A stretch of DNA of 58,913 nt from Pseudomonas typographi (GTDB lineage Bacteria; Pseudomonadota; Gammaproteobacteria; Pseudomonadales; Pseudomonadaceae), in the NCBI RefSeq assembly GCF_014694385.1, contig NZ_JAAOCA010000037.1, positions 1 through 58,913 of the forward strand. The letters are read 5' to 3'. The notes under the pieces were generated by a model. That model saw only the letters and a program-made list of their open reading frames with translations. It was not told where the DNA came from and made no database searches. Of the stretch, positions 8,224 to 16,838 are shown piece after piece (the stretch's first letter is position 1; every line of letters begins with the position of its first letter). The position numbers were made by a program, and so were the translations under genes.

Positions 8224-8650
8224 GATCAAACTCCTCTCGAAGTCAAAACGTTGAAGCTTTTCCCCACGTCATCCCGCCAAGAATGTTGAGTGTTATCAGG
8301 GATCAAGGCCCCTGCGACCTGTGAGGGTTGTCCACTAACGCGGGACTGGCGGCTCTTTACGGCCGGGAGCTTGGGCATCTCATGATCTGGCCTCCTGAAC
8401 ACCGTTACCGGTGGGCGGGTGGAGGCTGCATTGGCTGACGAGACCAGTGCCGCGAGATACTGAGTCAGGTGAAGGCAGTGAAGCGATGACCGGGGCATGC
8501 CTGACTGTGAGTCAGGTGCAGACCATTCCGTGGGCTGCGGCACCATCATCTGCATCGCTGTTGCTGGTGACTTCGGTGTTTGTCACGCCGATTGTCACGA
8601 GGGGGAATGCCGCAAAGCCTTGTACGACGTGGCTTGCAGCAGTGGTACGA

Positions 8651-8685
8651 GCGCCCGTCTCTTTCCGGAAGAAAGAGACGGGCGC
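8651..8685. repeat. Perfect 15-bp-arm hairpin
   Basis: Arms GCGCCCGTCTCTTTC and GAAAGAGACGGGCGC are exact complements around a five-base loop, CGGAA. No T-tract follows on either strand, so a plain intrinsic terminator is doubtful. It may be a dispersed palindrome or a structure used by the element. Confidence 0.75.
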
Positions 8686-8924
8686 AGGTTGGCGCAAGGA
8701 AATGGCCAAGCGGATAGGTTGCTGCAGGGCAGCTATGCAAGGGGATGAGTTGCCGCAGTGGGCACACTGGTAAAAGTAGGCATCCATCACATCGCTGTGA
8801 CCGTGCGAGCCGCCGGACGCTAATCGCACTTTGGGAGAGCCACCACGGTGTGGCGTAGCCTTAAAGGTTCTGGCTACCTGGGGTTGCTGTCCACGACAGC
8901 GCTTTGCCCGATCTTTTCTACGCC

Positions 8925-9014
8925 TGTGGATAATTTTGGTCAAGGCTCGAATTTTCGGGAGTTATGCGGCTGTGGATGAAATTATCCACCGGTGGAAATC
9001 AGTGGTTTTCCACA
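8925..9014. promoter_or_regulatory. Cluster of DnaA-box-like sites (possible element origin)
   Basis: A perfect DnaA box on the minus strand (TGTGGATAA, 8925-8933) is followed by three sites with one mismatch each: TGTGGATGA at 8971-8979, TTATCCACC at 8982-8990 and TTTTCCACA at 9006-9014. An AT-rich run lies just after, at 9031-9044. Four sites in 90 bp inside an island suggests a replication origin or DnaA-responsive control; no replication protein gene is visible here. Confidence 0.45.
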
Positions 9015-9048
9015 GACAGTTGTGTGGGCTTTAGATTTTTTTAAGTGA

Positions 9049-9093
9049 GGTCCATCCAAACAGGGCGGCTTTGCAGCCCTGTTTGGATGGACC
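9049..9093. terminator. Perfect 18-bp-arm hairpin downstream of the integrase
   Basis: Arms at 9049-9066 and 9076-9093 (GGTCCATCCAAACAGGGC and its exact complement) flank a nine-base loop. On the minus strand the second arm is followed by CTCACTTAAAAAAATC, not a T-run, so as the integrase terminator it would be atypical. It could also be a structured site of the element. Confidence 0.55.
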
Positions 9094-9134
9094 CGCGTGG
9101 ACAAGCGGATCACTGAGATATGAAGACCGAGCGC

Positions 9135-10457
9135 TTACTCGGTTGCGCCACGTTTTGCTTTTAGGCGAGTGACGTTCGCCCCCGTCTGGTTCGCGAATTC
9201 GTGTGGAGTGACATGTTCCTGCCGGTTGGCCTCCAGATACCGGCTCCACCAGTTCATGATCAGCCTGCGCTCCTCGATGAACTCGGCCTTGTGGATGTAA
9301 GCGGCGCGGACGTTGTTGCGCTCCTTGTGGCTCATCTGCCGTTCAATGGCTGTCTCCGACCACAATCCTGACTCGATCAGTGCGCTGCAGGCCATCGAAC
9401 GAAATCCATGCCCGCAGATATCGGTTTTGGTGTTGTATCCCATCGTCCGAAGCGCGTTGTTCACGGTATTTTCGGACATGGGCTTCCAGGGTTTGGCATC
9501 CCCTGCGAAGACCAATGCCAATTTGCCTGTGAGTGCATGGATTTTTTCGAGTAGCGCCACTGCTTGCGGCGATAAGGGTACTAAATGGATATCCCCTGCC
9601 ATCTTCGTACCCCTTGTGGAAAAGGGAACTCCCTCCAGCGCGGGTCGAGTGTCCGGTATCTCCCAGGTGCCGCGCTTGAGGTCGAACTCGCTCCAGCGTG
9701 CGAAACGCAGCTCGCTGGATCGTACAAACACATGCAGCGACAGCATCATCGTCAGACGGGTAAGTGCTCGGCCTTTATAGGTGTCGATCCGCTCCTGCAG
9801 TTCCGGCAGTCGCGATAAGGGTAGAGCGGGGCGATGTACCACCCGCACGGCTTTTATCGAGCCTTCGAGGTCGTAAGCAGGGTTTACTGTGATAAGCCGG
9901 AGGCGCTTTGCCTCGCGCATGATGCTCTGCAGGTAGTTTTGTACCCTTAAAGCAACGTCGATCGTTCCGCGCTTCTTGATCGCTTCCAAGGGCTGCATGA
10001 GGTCATGGGTGTCGAGGTCGACAATGGCGCGGGCGCCGATCAGCGGGAACACGTGGGTTTTGAGGCGGCTCATCACCGTCTTGGAGTGGCCTGGTGCCCA
10101 CTTGGCCGACATTTCCGTGTGCCAGTCCAGCGCAACGCTTTCAAAGGTTCTGCCTTTGATCACGGCTTCCGCCTTGGCTTGGTGCTTGGTCTCTATGGGA
10201 TCAATGCCATCCGCCAGCATTCGCTTGACCTCCAAGCGCTTGCGGCGCGCGTCGGCGAGGCCAATGACGGGATAGTTGCCGAACGAGGTCAGTCCTTCGC
10301 GTCCGTCAGGTTTGACGTAACGGAGCCGCCAGCCTTTGCGGCCATTGGGTTGGACTAGGAGGTAGAGGCCATCGCCGTCGAAAAGCTTGTAGGCGCGGTC
10401 TTTAGGTTTTGCCAAGCGGCAAGCTGCGTCGGAGAGCGGAGCTGTGGTTCGCGACAT
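9135..10457 (-). CDS. P4-type tyrosine integrase (DUF4102 N-terminus)
   Basis: A 440-residue site-specific recombinase. The N-terminal arm-binding domain is typical of P4-like integrases (LSDAACRLAKPKDRAYKLFD, GLYLLVQPNGRKGWRLRY). A core-binding domain spans about 105-200, and the catalytic domain has Arg in VFVRSSELRFARW, GHGFRSMACSAL, and the Tyr in NNVRAAYIHKAEF. GGGAG precedes the ATG. It ends well away from, and starts 173 bp from, the 3' end of tRNA-Thr, which is its expected attachment site. It is full length and looks active. Confidence 0.95.
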   Translation of the reverse strand: MSRTTAPLSDAACRLAKPKDRAYKLFDGDGLYLLVQPNGRKGWRLRYVKPDGREGLTSFGNYPVIGLADARRKRLEVKRMLADGIDPIETKHQAKAEAVIKGRTFESVALDWHTEMSAKWAPGHSKTVMSRLKTHVFPLIGARAIVDLDTHDLMQPLEAIKKRGTIDVALRVQNYLQSIMREAKRLRLITVNPAYDLEGSIKAVRVVHRPALPLSRLPELQERIDTYKGRALTRLTMMLSLHVFVRSSELRFARWSEFDLKRGTWEIPDTRPALEGVPFSTRGTKMAGDIHLVPLSPQAVALLEKIHALTGKLALVFAGDAKPWKPMSENTVNNALRTMGYNTKTDICGHGFRSMACSALIESGLWSETAIERQMSHKERNNVRAAYIHKAEFIEERRLIMNWWSRYLEANRQEHVTPHEFANQTGANVTRLKAKRGATE

Positions 10458-10557
10458 AAGGGTACTCCCTTTTATCGAAGTGACCTGTATCCCAAACTCT
10501 ACCCTTAAAACGGTTGGAATCCACCAGTTTCTGACGGAAACCGATGGAACGCCAAAA

Positions 10558-10588
10558 CGAAAAAACCCGCCAAAAGGCGGGTTTTTCG
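10558..10588 (-). terminator. Rho-independent terminator downstream of tRNA-Thr
   Basis: A CCCGCC/GGCGGG stem with a four-base loop, flanked by A and T runs on both sides (AAAAACCCGCC and GGCGGGTTTTT). It can act in both directions, but lies 42 bp past the tRNA 3' end and so would end that transcript. Confidence 0.85.
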
Positions 10589-10629
10589 GGGATTCCAGAG
10601 ATTTTGAAAGCCTTCTCTGGAACCTTGTA

Positions 10630-10705
<76 letters not shown>

Positions 10706-10924
10706 CAAGGGCGCTGATTATAGCGAGAAGCGCCGGCGTGTAAAGCCTGTTGCTTGATTCGGCTGGGTTTTTTCCTTCCCCTCTCCCTCATATGTCACGT
10801 TTTCCTACAAGCATTTCAGCATTTTCTGGTAGCCCATTGGGAAAGCGCCTGCATGGGGGCCCCCTTTGCTTCGGAACAATGGCGCCCTTGCCGCACTGCG
10901 GTGGACTTATGGGAGGGCCCCAGC

Positions 10925-11704
10925 ATGAAACGCCTGCTTGCATTCGCGGCCTCGCTAGCCTTGCTGCCCGGGCTGGCGTTGGGTACGCCCAAGCTCAACA
11001 TCGGCTCGATGAGCGATTACCTGCGTGCCGACAAGAACGTGTTCGTCAAACGTATCCATAACAGTGGGGATTCCACCGCATTCGTAAGGGTGCAGGCCTG
11101 GGAGTTGATACGTAAAGCCGATGGCAGTTACGACGAAGTGCCGCTCGACACCGGCAGCGCAGATGGCCAGCGGGCGCTGGTGGTGAGCCCGGCGCGGTTG
11201 ATCATTCCGGCGGCGGGTATGCAAACGGTCCGGTTGTTGTTCACGGGCCCCAGGGCGCATGAGCGGTTATTTCGGCTGCGCTTTCGCCCGGTAGTGCCCG
11301 AAGGCGGGGACGACTTCCAGCTTAGCGACGCCCAGGCCGAGGCGTACGAAGATTCCCTGTCCGGCAATGTGCAGATGCTTGCCGGCTTCGGCTCCTTGCT
11401 GTTCGTGCGGCCTAGCCAGGTGAAGCACCAATTGGCTGTGCATAAGCAGCCGGGCGGTTTTTTGGTGCGCAATGTGGGTAACGCCACGGCCGTGTTGGAC
11501 AGCTTCCGCCGCTGCGACAAGGCCGGCTATGACTGCAAACCCGCAGTGGTCCACCACCTGGTACCGGGCGCGGAGCGCGTGTTCCCACAGCAGGCAGGCG
11601 AAACCATCATTTTTGAGCACCTGCGCGGGGCTGATGCCGCCCAGCCATACGAAATCAGGGGCGAGCCGACCCCTGTTCGCCAATCGGCCTTTACCCAACG
11701 ATAG
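10925..11704 (+). CDS. Fimbrial chaperone 1 (CS1/CFA-I-like, PapD fold)
   Basis: A 259-residue periplasmic chaperone with signal peptide (about 1-19, ending LALG). It has the two immunoglobulin-like domains of the PapD family. Recognisable parts are VFVKRIHNSGDSTAFVRVQ, the G1 strand region PARLIIPAAGMQTVRLLFTG and FRLRFRPVVPEG. The longer open frame from 10754 is rejected because the signal peptide begins at MKRLLAF, with GGGAGG upstream. It opens the operon chaperone-pilin-usher-adhesin-chaperone. Role: caps subunits by donor-strand complementation and delivers them to the usher. Confidence 0.88.
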   Translation: MKRLLAFAASLALLPGLALGTPKLNIGSMSDYLRADKNVFVKRIHNSGDSTAFVRVQAWELIRKADGSYDEVPLDTGSADGQRALVVSPARLIIPAAGMQTVRLLFTGPRAHERLFRLRFRPVVPEGGDDFQLSDAQAEAYEDSLSGNVQMLAGFGSLLFVRPSQVKHQLAVHKQPGGFLVRNVGNATAVLDSFRRCDKAGYDCKPAVVHHLVPGAERVFPQQAGETIIFEHLRGADAAQPYEIRGEPTPVRQSAFTQR

Positions 11705-11713
11705 GAGTAATAG

Positions 11714-12181
11714 ATGAAGACGTACCTCCTTCCACTGCTGGTTTTGCTGGCCGCTGCGCAAGCGGCCGTGGCGGCGGATTCCACCATCAACAAGCGTGTC
11801 ACCGTCACTGCGAGCGTACCCGCTGGCACCTTCATCGTTTCCGATGAGGGCAGTTGGATGAACCAACCGCAAGTCATTGGCCTTGACGATTCAGGTGCGT
11901 TAACCCCGGTAGTGAACCGTTTGTATCTGAAAAGCAGTATTGGGCCCATTTCGGCAACGCTGGATAGCGCCCCCACCATGACCAGCGGCGCAGATAACAT
12001 TCCCTTAACCATGGCGATCGGCGGTACCACACTGAGCACTACCACCAAGCAGATCGTAGCGGCAAGCGATGCCACCAACGGTAGTTGGCTGGAAGCATCG
12101 ATCGGTGCCACCCAGGGCACCTACAACGCGGGCAATTACCGGGGCTACGTGTACGTCACGTTCGAAACCACCGCGCCTTGA
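11714..12181 (+). CDS. Major fimbrial subunit (CS1 type)
   Basis: A 155-residue pilin with signal peptide cut after AVAA or nearby. The mature protein starts DSTINKRVTVTASVPAG, the donor-strand pattern of CS1/CFA-I-like major subunits, and ends GYVYVTFETTAP. There are no cysteines in the mature part, also usual for this class. It follows chaperone 1 by nine bases and AGGAG precedes its ATG. The hairpin after it would let this gene be expressed above the usher and tip genes. Confidence 0.85.
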   Translation: MKTYLLPLLVLLAAAQAAVAADSTINKRVTVTASVPAGTFIVSDEGSWMNQPQVIGLDDSGALTPVVNRLYLKSSIGPISATLDSAPTMTSGADNIPLTMAIGGTTLSTTTKQIVAASDATNGSWLEASIGATQGTYNAGNYRGYVYVTFETTAP

Positions 12182-12186
12182 GTACC

Positions 12187-12220
12187 CAGCGGGCTCCCGC
12201 GGGCCCGCTGTTATTTATTT
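12187..12220 (+). terminator. Partial terminator between pilin and usher
   Basis: The stem CAGCGGGC/GCCCGCTG (12187-12194 and 12203-12210) with an eight-base loop is followed by TTATTTATTTT. It lies inside the operon, five bases after the pilin stop. Such a site is known in other fimbrial operons to raise major subunit levels relative to distal genes. Confidence 0.65.
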
Positions 12221-12233
12221 TCGGAAAATAACT

Positions 12234-14756
12234 GTGTTTGCGATCCATCCACTAAGGCTTGCACTCGCCTGCGCGGCGGGTGTTGCTTGCTTCGGGGCCC
12301 ATGCAGGCCCGGTAGGCACTGCGCCACTGCCCAGTTTGCTTGCCCAGGCAGAAACGTTGCCAGCGGAGTTTCGCGATCATTTTTTTGATGTGCCGCTGGC
12401 GGCGCGGGTCGACCTCAATGGCCGATACCTGGCAGATGCGCTGTTGATCTTGGGGCGAGATAACACCGTGCAGTTGCTCAAGTACACCGCCACCGCTGAA
12501 TCCGAGGTGCCGCTGCAAACGCGCGAGCTGTGGCTGGGTGCGCTGGCTTCCCCGCAACCGCTGGGCGATTGCGGCAAGGGCTGTGCCAATGAGTTGCTCG
12601 CCTTGCATTACAGCCTGGAGCGCTCGACCCTCACCCTCGTAACGCATAGCGCCGAGGCCGATAGCGCACCCGCGCGCTACCATTCATTACCGCAAGGTGG
12701 CGGCGGCTTGCTGTTGCGTAACCGCCTCAACGTGGCCGGCAGCGAGTCGCAGATGTATGGCAGCTTGGTGAGCAGCGGCAATGCCAGCCTGGGCACCTGG
12801 TCGGGGGTGTCTGAAATGCAATTGGACCGCAACCAAACGCGATACCAGCGCAACGACCTTTACCGGATGCGTAGCCTGTACGCCGACCGGGTATCTGAAG
12901 GCCGGTTCTTCCGGCTTGGCTATTTCACCCCCAGCGTACAGGGCCTTAGCCGCCAGCCGCGGACCCTGCTGAGCTTGCCGGAAGGCACCCTGGGCGCAAT
13001 GTACGGCAGCAGCGATACGCTGGCGATAGACAGCGACCAACCCAGCGCGACGCCCATTTACGTGACCCCTAACCGCCCAGCCACCGTCGAGGTATACCGC
13101 AACGGCTCACTGGTTTACAGCCAACCCGTGCAGCCCGGCTTGCAAACGCTCGATACCCGTAAGCTGCCCGGCGGTATCTACTCGGTTGAGGTGCGCGTGT
13201 TAGAGGATGGGCAAGTCACCTCCAGCAGCGAAGAGTTCGTGTACAAACCTACCCAGTGGCGTGACCTTAACCAGCGTTGGCGCTACAACGTCTATGCCGG
13301 CAAGAACCAAGAACTGTTGAGCAACTGGGAATACCAGCGCGATGACGGTTTCAACGCCGGTGTGATCGCCAACTATTTGCTGCACCCGCAAGCCATTCTT
13401 GGCCTGTCGGCCGAGCACCTGGAAGGCAGCATGCAGTATGGGATGTCGCTGGACTGGACGCTGCACGATGGCCTGCGCACTTACGCGAACCTGTACCGCA
13501 CCCAGGGCCGAGGTGACGGCCTCGATGTGCAAGCGATTTATAGCTACAAGGGCGGCAACCTGATTGCCAGCCATAGCCGCTCGTGGATGTATTGGCGCAC
13601 GCAGGACGAGCGTACGCCGGCGTTCTTCACCCCACGTTACCGGCGCGTGATCCAACAAACCGAGCAAACATCGCTGAGTTGGCAACACCAGGTAACGTCC
13701 AGCGGTACCCTAACGGGGCGTATGACCTATGACCAGGGTGCGCAAACCGGGGCGGGGGGCGATGTGTCCTGGATACAGCGCAGCCGTATGTTCAGCACCG
13801 ACTCCACCTGGACCTTCTCGGTGTTCGACCGCCCGGGCGGTTATAGCAGCGGGGCCCAGCGCGACCGTGGTGTCGACCTGAGCCTGTCACTGTCGCTCGG
13901 CGGCAGCGGCGACAGCCTGTACGGCAGCATCGGCAGCCGCACCAGCCGCGATGGCCACCGCGAACAAACCGCCTCGGTAAATTACCAGCACCCAGTCAAC
14001 GGGCCCTTCTTGAGCAGTGTCACGGGGCTGGTCAACCACGACAGCTATGGCACCGGCGTCGGTGGCCGCGCGGCATTCCAGAACCGATGGGTAGCCGGCG
14101 ACGGCTACCTGCAAACCTCATCCTATAACGGCGAGGTGGGCGGGGGCTTGAACCTCAACAACTTGGTGGCGTTCGGCGGGGGCCGCGCCGCCTCCACTGG
14201 CGACCTTACCGACTACAAAGCCGGTATGGTGGTGGATGTGGCCAGCGAAGTGGACGGTATCGAACTGGCGACCTTCGACGACGGCGGCGCTATTGGGCGC
14301 TTGCACCCCGGTCGCAACTTGATACCCCTCACGCCCTACCGCCCAGGCCGGTTGCGCGTGAATGTACGTGGCGAGGAAGCCGAGCCGGTGGCATTGGCGC
14401 CACAAGTGGTGAGTTACCACGTTAACCGCGGTGCTGTGGCATACCAAAAGATCTTCGTGCGCCGCACCCTCACGGTGATTGGGCGCCTGATGGATGAGCA
14501 CGGTAAACCGATATCCGGGGCGATGGTGATCAACCATGCCAGCCGCAGTGTGAGCGAGTCGGACGGGTTCTTTGCGGTGGAAATGAGCGAGTCGACACCG
14601 GTCTTGGATGTACGCCAGGGCAAGCGGCGCTGTTTGGTGACCGTGAACACCGAGCACGCGGAGCGGGACAACAATGTGCTGTTGGTTGGCGATTTGGTGT
14701 GCCAGCCGCGCGAGGTGGCTGCGCGGCCACAGGCGGCTCGGGTGGGGCGTGAATAA
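12234..14756 (+). CDS. Outer-membrane fimbrial usher (CS1/CFA-I type)
   Basis: An 840-residue usher. The chosen start is GTG at 12234, after GGAAAATAACT, because a signal peptide follows directly (FAIHPLRLALACAAGVACFG). The open frame begins earlier, at 12069, but that part overlaps the pilin gene. The translocation pore includes SRQPRTLLSLPEGTLGAMYG and a plug near PNRPATVEVYRNGSLVYSQ; the C-terminal domain contains a carboxypeptidase-like fold (TVIGRLMDEHGKPISGAMV). Role: exports and assembles chaperone-bound subunits at the outer membrane. It ends one codon before the adhesin start. Confidence 0.9.
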   Translation: MFAIHPLRLALACAAGVACFGAHAGPVGTAPLPSLLAQAETLPAEFRDHFFDVPLAARVDLNGRYLADALLILGRDNTVQLLKYTATAESEVPLQTRELWLGALASPQPLGDCGKGCANELLALHYSLERSTLTLVTHSAEADSAPARYHSLPQGGGGLLLRNRLNVAGSESQMYGSLVSSGNASLGTWSGVSEMQLDRNQTRYQRNDLYRMRSLYADRVSEGRFFRLGYFTPSVQGLSRQPRTLLSLPEGTLGAMYGSSDTLAIDSDQPSATPIYVTPNRPATVEVYRNGSLVYSQPVQPGLQTLDTRKLPGGIYSVEVRVLEDGQVTSSSEEFVYKPTQWRDLNQRWRYNVYAGKNQELLSNWEYQRDDGFNAGVIANYLLHPQAILGLSAEHLEGSMQYGMSLDWTLHDGLRTYANLYRTQGRGDGLDVQAIYSYKGGNLIASHSRSWMYWRTQDERTPAFFTPRYRRVIQQTEQTSLSWQHQVTSSGTLTGRMTYDQGAQTGAGGDVSWIQRSRMFSTDSTWTFSVFDRPGGYSSGAQRDRGVDLSLSLSLGGSGDSLYGSIGSRTSRDGHREQTASVNYQHPVNGPFLSSVTGLVNHDSYGTGVGGRAAFQNRWVAGDGYLQTSSYNGEVGGGLNLNNLVAFGGGRAASTGDLTDYKAGMVVDVASEVDGIELATFDDGGAIGRLHPGRNLIPLTPYRPGRLRVNVRGEEAEPVALAPQVVSYHVNRGAVAYQKIFVRRTLTVIGRLMDEHGKPISGAMVINHASRSVSESDGFFAVEMSESTPVLDVRQGKRRCLVTVNTEHAERDNNVLLVGDLVCQPREVAARPQAARVGRE

Positions 14757-15977
14757 ATGAACGTATCCATTGAAATGAACGCGGGCACCTCACTTGATCG
14801 CGCCCAGCGCGCACGCCTTTGGCGCTTGGCAGCCGCCGCGTTGGGGATACTGCTTATGCTTCCAGGGTGGGGGTGGGGTGCTTCGTACACTGTGTCGCTG
14901 GAATACAACCCGAACACGCCTACCCTGCCCAAGGTCATCAACCGTGGCCCAAGCAGTTACTGTAGCCGCACCCATTGCGCGGATAACGTCGATTCTACGC
15001 TCGCGGTGAGGTACTCGCGGCGGGTGCGTATTGGCGGCCAAGATGCACGTGAGGCTTTCTGGCTACAGAGCCCGGAGCCACATTTTGTAACGTTGGATTC
15101 GGGTACCGCCCAGGTGACTTTGGTCGTGTCGTTCGTGGGGGTGTTCAATCAACTCACCACAGTCGATGGCCAGAACGCCGACATTCATCCGCTCAGAGGT
15201 ACGCTGGTAGGCAACTGCCAAAGAGGCTGGTTCGTCTATCTACCCACGTTGCTGCAAGAGCTCTGGACATTCAGCGAACCCGGCCGCCATGCGTTTTGCC
15301 ATGTCGACACCGAGGGTTTGCCTATATCGTATTGGCGCTTCGATGGCTACATGATTCCGGCTTATGCGTTCGAGCTAAGAAGCAAAACCATCGCGCCCGG
15401 TATCTACCGGGGCCGCGCTACGTTGTCGGCAGGGGCGATCGACCCGGATTTTTCGATGGGCGATGATGCAACGGTAATTGATCGGATATGGGAGCTGAAC
15501 ATAGAGTTTCGCGTTCAGCACGAGCTGAGCGTGGAATTCCCAGGCACCACCGATACGGTGCCGCTGTTACCCCCGCAGCGTGACATGCAAGGCTTTGAAT
15601 GGGGCAATGGCAGCAAACAGGCACCTGCACTGAGCGCTCGGGTACCTTTTAATGTTTCCACCACCGGGCCTTTTCGGGTCAGTTACGCCTGTGACACCTT
15701 GGCAGGCCCCGGCCAGTGCGCGCTATCGACCCCCACCAAGCCAGGCCTGGCGCCGTTCGACATTGGCATCGAATGGGTCAATCCACCCCCTACAGACCCC
15801 AACTTTCCGGTTGACGGCCGGCTGGATCCTGCCGGTCGGACCTGGGGGTACACCGCGCCGGCCGGGCAATACAGTGGTGCGTTCAACTTGGTCATGAGTG
15901 ACTCCACGCCGCTATACACTGCCCGTGGCAAGCAGTGGGCGGGCGACGTGACCTTCACATTCGATGCGCAGCTTTAG
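14757..15977 (+). CDS. Fimbrial tip adhesin (CfaE/CblD-like minor subunit)
   Basis: A 406-residue secreted protein whose ATG directly follows the usher TAA, so translation is coupled. An N-terminal hydrophobic stretch (AAAALGILLMLPGWGWG) serves as signal. The mature part has two halves: an N-terminal lectin-like domain with cysteines (SSYCSRTHCADN, GNCQRGWFVYL) and a C-terminal pilin domain with VPFNVSTTGPFRVSYACDT and the final WAGDVTFTFDAQL. Place and size match the single tip adhesin of CFA/I-like pili. The receptor bound is unknown. Assignment rests mostly on operon position and overall layout. Confidence 0.75.
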   Translation: MNVSIEMNAGTSLDRAQRARLWRLAAAALGILLMLPGWGWGASYTVSLEYNPNTPTLPKVINRGPSSYCSRTHCADNVDSTLAVRYSRRVRIGGQDAREAFWLQSPEPHFVTLDSGTAQVTLVVSFVGVFNQLTTVDGQNADIHPLRGTLVGNCQRGWFVYLPTLLQELWTFSEPGRHAFCHVDTEGLPISYWRFDGYMIPAYAFELRSKTIAPGIYRGRATLSAGAIDPDFSMGDDATVIDRIWELNIEFRVQHELSVEFPGTTDTVPLLPPQRDMQGFEWGNGSKQAPALSARVPFNVSTTGPFRVSYACDTLAGPGQCALSTPTKPGLAPFDIGIEWVNPPPTDPNFPVDGRLDPAGRTWGYTAPAGQYSGAFNLVMSDSTPLYTARGKQWAGDVTFTFDAQL

Positions 15978-15986
15978 TACCGGCCT

Positions 15987-16769
15987 ATGAACAGCTATAA
16001 CCGCTGCGCAGCAACGATAAGCTCCGTGAGTATCGCCGTCGCCGCGCTACTCGGCGCATTCAGCCAGGCGAGCGCCAGCCCGGAGTTGCACGTGGGCGCC
16101 CTCTATAACTACCTGGAATCAGGCCGTAGCAGCGTGGTGAAACAGGTGGAAAACCGGGGCGAGCATACGGCTTTCGTGAGGCTCGAACTGGCCGAAATCA
16201 CCTTCGATGCCCAAGGCCGGCCTACTGAAAGCGCCCTGCCGAGCGAAGGGCTGCAACGTGCTTTGCTGGGCACACCGCCTCGGTTCATCATTCCGGCCAA
16301 GGGTTTTCACAGCGTGCGCTTGATCTTTCGCGGTGGGCGCGCGGTGGAGCGGTACTTTCGCGTGAGGTTCGTTCCGGTGGTACCGCAAGCTGGCGATGCC
16401 TTCGCCCTGCGTGATGAAGACGCCAGCGCCTATGCCGCTTCGTTGGGCGCCGGCATACAGGTGCTCAAGGCCATCGGCGGTGTGTTGGTGGTACGCCCTG
16501 ACGGCACCCGTTACAACACCCGTATCGAAGGCGATGCGGCAGGCTTGTCGCTGCACAACGGTGGTAACACCACGGTGGTAGTGGATAACTTGCGCCTATG
16601 TGCGCCTGGCGGGCAACCTTGCGGGCTGGGGCGCAAGGTGCACCTGCGCCCAGGGCAAGCAGAACGCTTTACTCTGATTGGCCAGCAGCAGTACCGTTTC
16701 GACCTTGTCGAAGGGCCACAGGTGCGGCCGATGCAACATCCAGAACAAACAGGCAATGCCGGTTCATAG
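15987..16769 (+). CDS. Fimbrial chaperone 2 (CS1/CFA-I-like, PapD fold)
   Basis: A 260-residue periplasmic chaperone, clearly a paralogue of the one at 10925: SVVKQVENRGEHTAFVRLEL, PPRFIIPAKGFHSVRLIFRG and YFRVRFVPVVPQAGDAF align segment by segment. A signal peptide ends near SQASAS. It lies ten bases after the adhesin. With two chaperones, one may serve the major pilin and the other the tip adhesin; that division is inference. Confidence 0.88.
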   Translation: MNSYNRCAATISSVSIAVAALLGAFSQASASPELHVGALYNYLESGRSSVVKQVENRGEHTAFVRLELAEITFDAQGRPTESALPSEGLQRALLGTPPRFIIPAKGFHSVRLIFRGGRAVERYFRVRFVPVVPQAGDAFALRDEDASAYAASLGAGIQVLKAIGGVLVVRPDGTRYNTRIEGDAAGLSLHNGGNTTVVVDNLRLCAPGGQPCGLGRKVHLRPGQAERFTLIGQQQYRFDLVEGPQVRPMQHPEQTGNAGS

Positions 16770-16838
16770 GGAAGCACCGGCACTATCGGCGCCCAAGGGC
16801 GGCACACAAAGGGCATGGGAGCCCAAGGAGTTATAGGC

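Larger units (their letters stand above)
8224..9134. other. Noncoding stretch between the two recombinase genes
   Basis: I find no convincing gene in these 911 bases. Several open frames exist but lack ribosome sites and protein-like composition. One on the minus strand at 8512-8787 contains a CxxC pair (YQCAHCGNSS) but reads through a perfect hairpin, which argues against it. The stretch carries two strong hairpins and a cluster of DnaA-box-like sites, listed separately. Confidence 0.6.

Noticed and set aside
8512..8943. Minus-strand frame with a CxxC motif in the island
   Set aside because: It begins with TTG, reads through a perfect hairpin, and has biased, non-protein-like composition over most of its length.
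12069..12233. N-terminal extension of the usher overlapping the pilin gene
   Set aside because: The signal peptide starts at GTG 12234; the earlier part is the pilin gene in another frame.
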